Positions 32,754 to 35,955 of a stretch of DNA of 35,955 nucleotides are shown here, piece by piece. Below the pieces are notes generated by a model, which was not told where the DNA came from, made no database searches, and was given only the letters and a program-made list of their open reading frames with translations. Source of the stretch: JBPYCR01 sp051846915 (GTDB taxonomy: Bacteria > Bacillota > Bacilli > Bacillales > Amphibacillaceae); NCBI RefSeq assembly GCF_051846915.1, contig NZ_JBPYCR010000035.1, forward strand, positions 1-35,955, read 5' to 3'. Every line of letters begins with the position of its first letter. The stretch's first letter is position 1. The position numbers were made by a program, and so were the translations under genes.

Positions 32754-33191
32754 TTATCCATTTATTCTCGGATCGACAAGTAACCGCTCGACTTCTTCTT
32801 TATGATTTGTTTCATCAGCAATCATGTCTTCTAATTTAACGACTAACTCTGTCAATCCTAGTTTTTCTGCCTGTTCTTTTCGTTTCTCATATCGGTTAAT
32901 CGTATCTGCTTCCGCTTTCCGTACCTCTTCCAAAATATCCTTTACATCAGTAGGTTGTGGTACTTCAGCTGATTTGGTCGTTGGATTTCCACCAAGTGAC
33001 TTAATTTTTTCCGATAGATAGAGCGCGTGCCCTAGTTCATCCTCAATTTCATCTTCAAAAAATGGTTTTAATGCAGAACGATATAAACCAGATACAACAG
33101 AAGCACTATATGAATATTGGATTGCCGCCCCATACTCATGTGCTAAATCCGTATTCAAACCTTCAAGTAATTGTTCCATATCTTTATTCAC
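32754..33191 (-). CDS. Ferritin-like diiron protein (bacterioferritin/Dps-type)
   Basis: A 145-residue four-helix protein. The di-iron ligand pattern E-(ExxH)-E-(ExxH) is visible: Glu19 (AHEYGAA), Glu52-x-x-His55 (DELGHA), Glu94 and Glu127-x-x-His130 (DETNHKEE). This is the pattern of ferritin-like and rubrerythrin-like domains; no rubredoxin cysteines are present. A role in iron storage or oxidative defence is likely, not proven. GTG start at 33191; the SD AAAGG is about ten bases upstream. ATG 33179 is an alternative that would shorten it by four residues. It is divergent from the PAP2 gene. Confidence 0.83.
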   Translation of the reverse strand: MNKDMEQLLEGLNTDLAHEYGAAIQYSYSASVVSGLYRSALKPFFEDEIEDELGHALYLSEKIKSLGGNPTTKSAEVPQPTDVKDILEEVRKAEADTINRYEKRKEQAEKLGLTELVVKLEDMIADETNHKEEVERLLVDPRING

Positions 33192-33287
33192 TAAATCACA
33201 ACCTTTCTATTTCTTATTCAATATATCCATTCCCTATAGTGGTATTTTCAAACATATTTTCTATGAAATCCATATCGATTGATTAAT

Positions 33288-33316
33288 GTGTCATGTTATG
33301 ATTGATTTAATATAAT
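33288..33316 (+). promoter_or_regulatory. Sigma-A promoter of the PAP2 gene
   Basis: GTGTCA (33288-33293), a 17-base spacer and perfect TATAAT (33311-33316). Confidence 0.55.
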
Positions 33317-33393
33317 AACGAAAAAACCTTTTAATATATTCAACAACCGGTAAACATTTAAGTAATCATGCAGTAAGGAAGAGGAGTGCTTCT

Positions 33394-34035
33394 ATGCATA
33401 ACAGACAATTATTTTATCGCTATCCTATAATCACTCTCGCTATCTTGTTAATGATGTATTGGATAATTAAAATTAATCAAGGTGAAATTCCACATGTTGA
33501 TCAGTGGGTTCAAACGTTCATTGATAAAACAATCAGTAAAGAAATTTATTTTATTGCTAGATGGATTACAGAGTTAGGTTCGGGGTCGTTCCTTGTTCCT
33601 TTTACAATAATTACTGCACTCATCTTATGGTGGACGCAAAAGCATTGGCTTTCTAGTATATTTTTTGCAGGTGGGACTTTGAGCAGCCATCTATTGAATA
33701 AATGGATTAAACATGTAGTTGAAAGAGAACGACCAAGTATATTTATTGGAGCAAATGCGGAAGGATATAGCTTTCCGTCCGGACATGCGATGACACCCAT
33801 GGTATGTTATGGTTTGCTTATGTACTTTTTGATAAGTAAATTTCCTCGTGCAAAAATACGTATTCAACTATTTTTTGGAACGGTTATCATTTTAATCGGG
33901 ATGAGCAGAGTAATGATTAACGTTCACTATTTAACGGATGTGGTGGCAGGCTTTTTAATCGGTTTTATATTGCTTCTTGGTTTAATTTATGGATATAAGG
34001 CCGTAGAGCAGCAGTTAAGTATGCGAAAGAATTAA
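33394..34035 (+). CDS. PAP2-family membrane phosphatase
   Basis: A 213-residue integral membrane protein, with its active site facing out. All three acid-phosphatase motifs are intact: KxxxxxxRP at residues 106-114 (KHVVERERP), PSGH at 128-131, and SRxxxxxHxxxD at 171-182 (Ser171, Arg172, His178, Asp182). Six helices are predicted. Family members act on phosphatidylglycerol phosphate or undecaprenyl pyrophosphate; which one cannot be told. The ATG follows AGGAAGAGGAG. It is followed by the disulfide-bond gene pair after 82 bases with a separate promoter. Confidence 0.9.
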   Translation: MHNRQLFYRYPIITLAILLMMYWIIKINQGEIPHVDQWVQTFIDKTISKEIYFIARWITELGSGSFLVPFTIITALILWWTQKHWLSSIFFAGGTLSSHLLNKWIKHVVERERPSIFIGANAEGYSFPSGHAMTPMVCYGLLMYFLISKFPRAKIRIQLFFGTVIILIGMSRVMINVHYLTDVVAGFLIGFILLLGLIYGYKAVEQQLSMRKN

Positions 34036-34057
34036 TATGCAAATGAAGTTGCGATTT

Positions 34058-34086
34058 TTGTTTTTTTATGTAATTGCTTGTATACT
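34058..34086 (+). promoter_or_regulatory. Candidate promoter of bdbC
   Basis: TTGTTT (34058-34063), a 17-base spacer and TATACT (34081-34086). Confidence 0.45.
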
Positions 34087-34117
34087 ATCTGTAGTTTAAT
34101 ATGAAGGGGAACAGAAT

Positions 34118-34549
34118 ATGGAGAAAGCGAAGCCAAATGAAACTATACTTTTGCTTATTTGGGCGCAGGCATTAATTGCTCTATTAGGAAGCTTATTTTA
34201 TTCTGAAGTAATGGGTTATACCCCATGTGAATTATGCTGGCTGCAAAGAATATTCATGTATCCTTTGGTCGTTATCTATGGAGTTGCAGCTGTGAAAAAA
34301 GAGTTGTCGATTGCGCTTCCAGGCCTTATATTAAGTGGCATTGGCATGCTAGTATCTATTTATCATTATTCCATACAAAAACTTTCTGCATTAGAATCGG
34401 CTGGAGGATTTTGTGGAGATGTTCCATGCAATTTACAATACGTTAATTATTTTGGGTTTATTACGATACCACTTTTAGCGGGAACAGCATTTATCATTAT
34501 TTTTACATTGCACGTTATTTTATGGCGTCAGGCTAAGGGGGATAAATAG
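34118..34549 (+). CDS. bdbC: Disulfide formation protein BdbC (DsbB family)
   Basis: A 143-residue quinone-linked thiol oxidase with four helices. Two redox-active cysteine pairs face out: Cys37-x-x-Cys40 (PCELCWLQR, the conserved DsbB/BdbC motif) and Cys99/Cys104 (GGFCGDVPCN). It re-oxidises a partner thiol protein. The ATG follows AAGGGGA. The next gene, a thioredoxin-fold protein, begins directly after its stop codon, so the two are co-transcribed and likely partners. Confidence 0.93.
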   Translation: MEKAKPNETILLLIWAQALIALLGSLFYSEVMGYTPCELCWLQRIFMYPLVVIYGVAAVKKELSIALPGLILSGIGMLVSIYHYSIQKLSALESAGGFCGDVPCNLQYVNYFGFITIPLLAGTAFIIIFTLHVILWRQAKGDK

Positions 34550-35026
34550 ATGAAAAAGAAGATGTTAATTTTAATTGGTGTGCTTGCTGTATTATTTATT
34601 GCATTGTACTTTGTCAATGATTACAAAAACAAAAAAGCGCTGCAAGGAAATGAAAATCCATACGGCAAGGATAATTTGCGTCAAGAAACGATTGATCAAC
34701 TGGACGATCCGTTATATCAAAATCAAATCATCCCAGAAGAGCTAGATGAAAAGCTTGAGAACGGGGAAGATGTTACCGTTTATTTTTACAGTCCGACATG
34801 TGTCTATTGTCAACGGACAACACCTGTTGTAGTTCCATTAACCGAAGATCTCGATATAGATATGAAAAAAATGAATTTACTTGAATTTGATAAGATGGAA
34901 TATTATGAGATTGAAGGTACTCCTACGATTGTGCATTATGAGGATGGCGAGGAAGTTGCCCGAATTAGTGGCGAACGACCGGAAGAAGATTTCCAGCAAT
35001 TCTTTGACGAAAATGTACTTAATTAA
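34550..35026 (+). CDS. Membrane-anchored thioredoxin-like protein, probable BdbC partner
   Basis: A 158-residue protein with an N-terminal membrane anchor (about 5-22) and a thioredoxin fold. The active site CVYC (Cys84-Cys87) is followed by the cis-proline loop GTPT (Pro125). There is no cleavage motif, so it is probably anchored and faces outward, where BdbC acts. Its role would be thiol oxidation or exchange in secreted proteins; BdbA/BdbD-like by context but nearer to plain thioredoxin in length. ATG directly after the bdbC stop; the SD AAGGGGGA lies inside bdbC. A strong terminator follows. Confidence 0.87.
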   Translation: MKKKMLILIGVLAVLFIALYFVNDYKNKKALQGNENPYGKDNLRQETIDQLDDPLYQNQIIPEELDEKLENGEDVTVYFYSPTCVYCQRTTPVVVPLTEDLDIDMKKMNLLEFDKMEYYEIEGTPTIVHYEDGEEVARISGERPEEDFQQFFDENVLN

Positions 35027-35030
35027 TAAG

Positions 35031-35070
35031 AAAAGCTAATTGAAGAGCGACTGCTTCAATTAGCTTTTTT
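35031..35070 (+). terminator. Terminator of bdbC-thioredoxin operon and intron target
   Basis: Perfect 15-base stem AAAAGCTAATTGAAG / CTTCAATTAGCTTTT with an eight-base loop and T-run to 35070. The group II intron begins at the next base. Confidence 0.9.
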
Positions 35071-35955
35071 GTTCGCCCAGCATGGGCGAACTCTAATGGG
35101 TGAAAGTCCCAAGTGCGACCTTGTAGCGGTAAGCACATAGCCAAAAGCAAGGGTGTCCACCGTGAGGCGGAATCTGAAGGAAGCTCGAGGCAAACCTCTG
35201 GTCTGACGAACAGAAACCATATAAGAGGCAACACATGAGGGTAAGGCTGCAAAAGAAGCTGAAGTCCAATAGCTACAACGATCATGTGGTGTATATATGG
35301 CAGATAGATAGAGGGAAAGAGTTCGCACCTTAACTGGGGAGGTCTCGTTTCTCTATCCCAAAAGTATACAGTGATGTATGCCTGGAAAACGAGAAGTCAG
35401 CAGAAGCCGTAGTAGTGAAGAAATCTAGCGAAAGCTAGAAAGAATGAAGGGCTGAATAATTTTATCGTTATAGAAATCTCTATTGGAAGATGGCAAAAGA
35501 CCACTGGCCAAAGCATGAAAGTGGATACCAGCTTCACGAGAAAGAAAGGATATAACATACATGCATAAACGTGCAATACTAGACAAAATTCTTGATAAAA
35601 ACAATCTGAATGATGCCTATAAACAAGTAATCAAAAACAAAGGGGCAGCTGGTGTCGACGGAATGACTATAGATGAGCTAGGAGGATACTTAGCGAGAAA
35701 TAGGGAGAAAATCATCCTAGAAATCCGGGAGCGAAGATACAAACCACAACCAGTCTTAAGAGTTGAAATTGCCAAGCCTGATGGTGCAACGCGTCTCTTG
35801 GGAATACCTTCGGTAGTCGACCGAGTCGTACAACAAGCAATATCTCAAGTTCTTACTCCGATATTTGATAGTCAATTCAGCGACAACAGCTACGGTTTTA
35901 GACCCAGGCGGTATGCAGAAATGGCTATACTACAAGCATTAGAGTACATGAATGA
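35071..35955 (+). mobile_element. Group II intron, IIC type (5' part; runs off window)
   Basis: From 35071 the RNA folds as a group II intron domain I. GTTCGCCC/GGGCGAAC (35071-35091) form the first helix. Landmarks typical of bacterial IIC introns follow in order: GGGTGAAAGTCCC, AGCAAGGGTGTCC, GGAATCTGAAGGAAGC, GGCAAACC..GGTCTGA.GAACA, and GGGGAGGTCT with AGAAGTCAGCAGAAG. It resembles the structurally known Oceanobacillus IIC intron. The intron-encoded protein starts at 35561. The first bases are GTTCG instead of the usual GTGYG. Domains V and VI and the 3' end lie beyond the window, so activity cannot be judged. Confidence 0.88.
35561..35955 (+). CDS. ltrA: Group II intron reverse transcriptase/maturase (partial)
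   Basis: At least 131 residues, open to the window end. The N-terminal RT domains are seen: LDKNNLNDAYKQVIKNKGAAGVDGM (RT0), the fingers segment RRYKPQPVLRVEIAKPDGATR, LLGIPSVVDRVVQQAISQVL, and FSDNSYGFRPRR (RT2/2a). It serves intron splicing and retrohoming. The YADD catalytic motif, maturase X domain and any endonuclease domain are outside the window. ATG at 35561 follows AAAGGA by ten bases. Its sequence style matches class C intron proteins, which usually lack the endonuclease domain. Confidence 0.92.
   Translation, partial: MHKRAILDKILDKNNLNDAYKQVIKNKGAAGVDGMTIDELGGYLARNREKIILEIRERRYKPQPVLRVEIAKPDGATRLLGIPSVVDRVVQQAISQVLTPIFDSQFSDNSYGFRPRRYAEMAILQALEYMN

Noticed and set aside
35019..35328. 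Two minus-strand frames behind the thioredoxin gene
   Set aside because: They overlap the terminator and the structured domain I of the group II intron, so they are shadows of RNA structure.
1..35955. CRISPR array, tRNA or rRNA genes, prophage genes
   Set aside because: No regularly spaced direct repeats, no tRNA or rRNA motif, and no phage structural gene was seen in the window.

Overview
This window looks like chromosomal DNA of a low-GC, spore-forming Bacillaceae species, probably a salt-tolerant relative of Oceanobacillus, Virgibacillus or Lentibacillus. The evidence is an alpha/beta-type small acid-soluble spore protein, a YjcZ-type sporulation peptide and YhaL, typical Firmicute SD and sigma-A signals, gene order matching the Bacillus subtilis yheA-yhaA neighbourhood, and an enlarged glycine-betaine uptake (OpuA) locus. 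The genus is an inference; no rRNA or tRNA gene is present.

Layout. Positions 1-680 hold repeat-like non-coding DNA. Positions 683-8050 carry a YueD-like dehydrogenase, a YjcZ peptide, methionine aminopeptidase, an AzlCD branched-chain amino-acid exporter, two MFS transporters (a drug-exporter type and a UMF1/YxiO type), an IDEAL-domain protein, a 50-residue basic peptide, and a convergent zinc-dependent phospholipase C family protein. Fumarase (fumC) follows, then a second copy of the intergenic repeat, a SASP gene, yheA and yhzD. Positions 11455-14403 form a self-contained unit: an XRE regulator with paired operators, a membrane protein, and the NatAB-type ABC exporter YhaQ-YhaP. After it come yhaO-yhaN (SbcDC-like nuclease and ATPase), yhaM (3'-5' exoribonuclease), yhaL and the convergent foldase gene prsA.

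Positions 21142-27170 are the osmoprotection block: a 647-bp regulatory gap, opuAA, opuAB, and three consecutive paralogous substrate-binding lipoproteins (OpuAC1-3). One of these (OpuAC2) has lost the histidine that contacts betaine. This block lies where B. subtilis has yhaK-yhaI-hpr. The B. subtilis order then resumes with yhaH, trpP (with a clear nine-triplet TRAP site over its ribosome-binding site), hit, ecsA-ecsB and yhaA. serC and ecsC are not present here.

Positions 32754-35030 hold a ferritin-like protein, a PAP2 phosphatase and a BdbC/thioredoxin-like disulfide pair. The window ends inside a group II intron with the IIC hallmark: it starts directly after the U-run of the upstream Rho-independent terminator, and its reverse transcriptase runs off the right edge.

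Most coding content is ordinary conserved Bacillaceae housekeeping. The most interesting items are the three-binding-protein OpuA system, the TRAP site, the twin operators of the XRE-YhaQP unit, the group IIC intron and several unexplained structured intergenic elements. I did not find convincing evidence for a wholly new multi-gene system.
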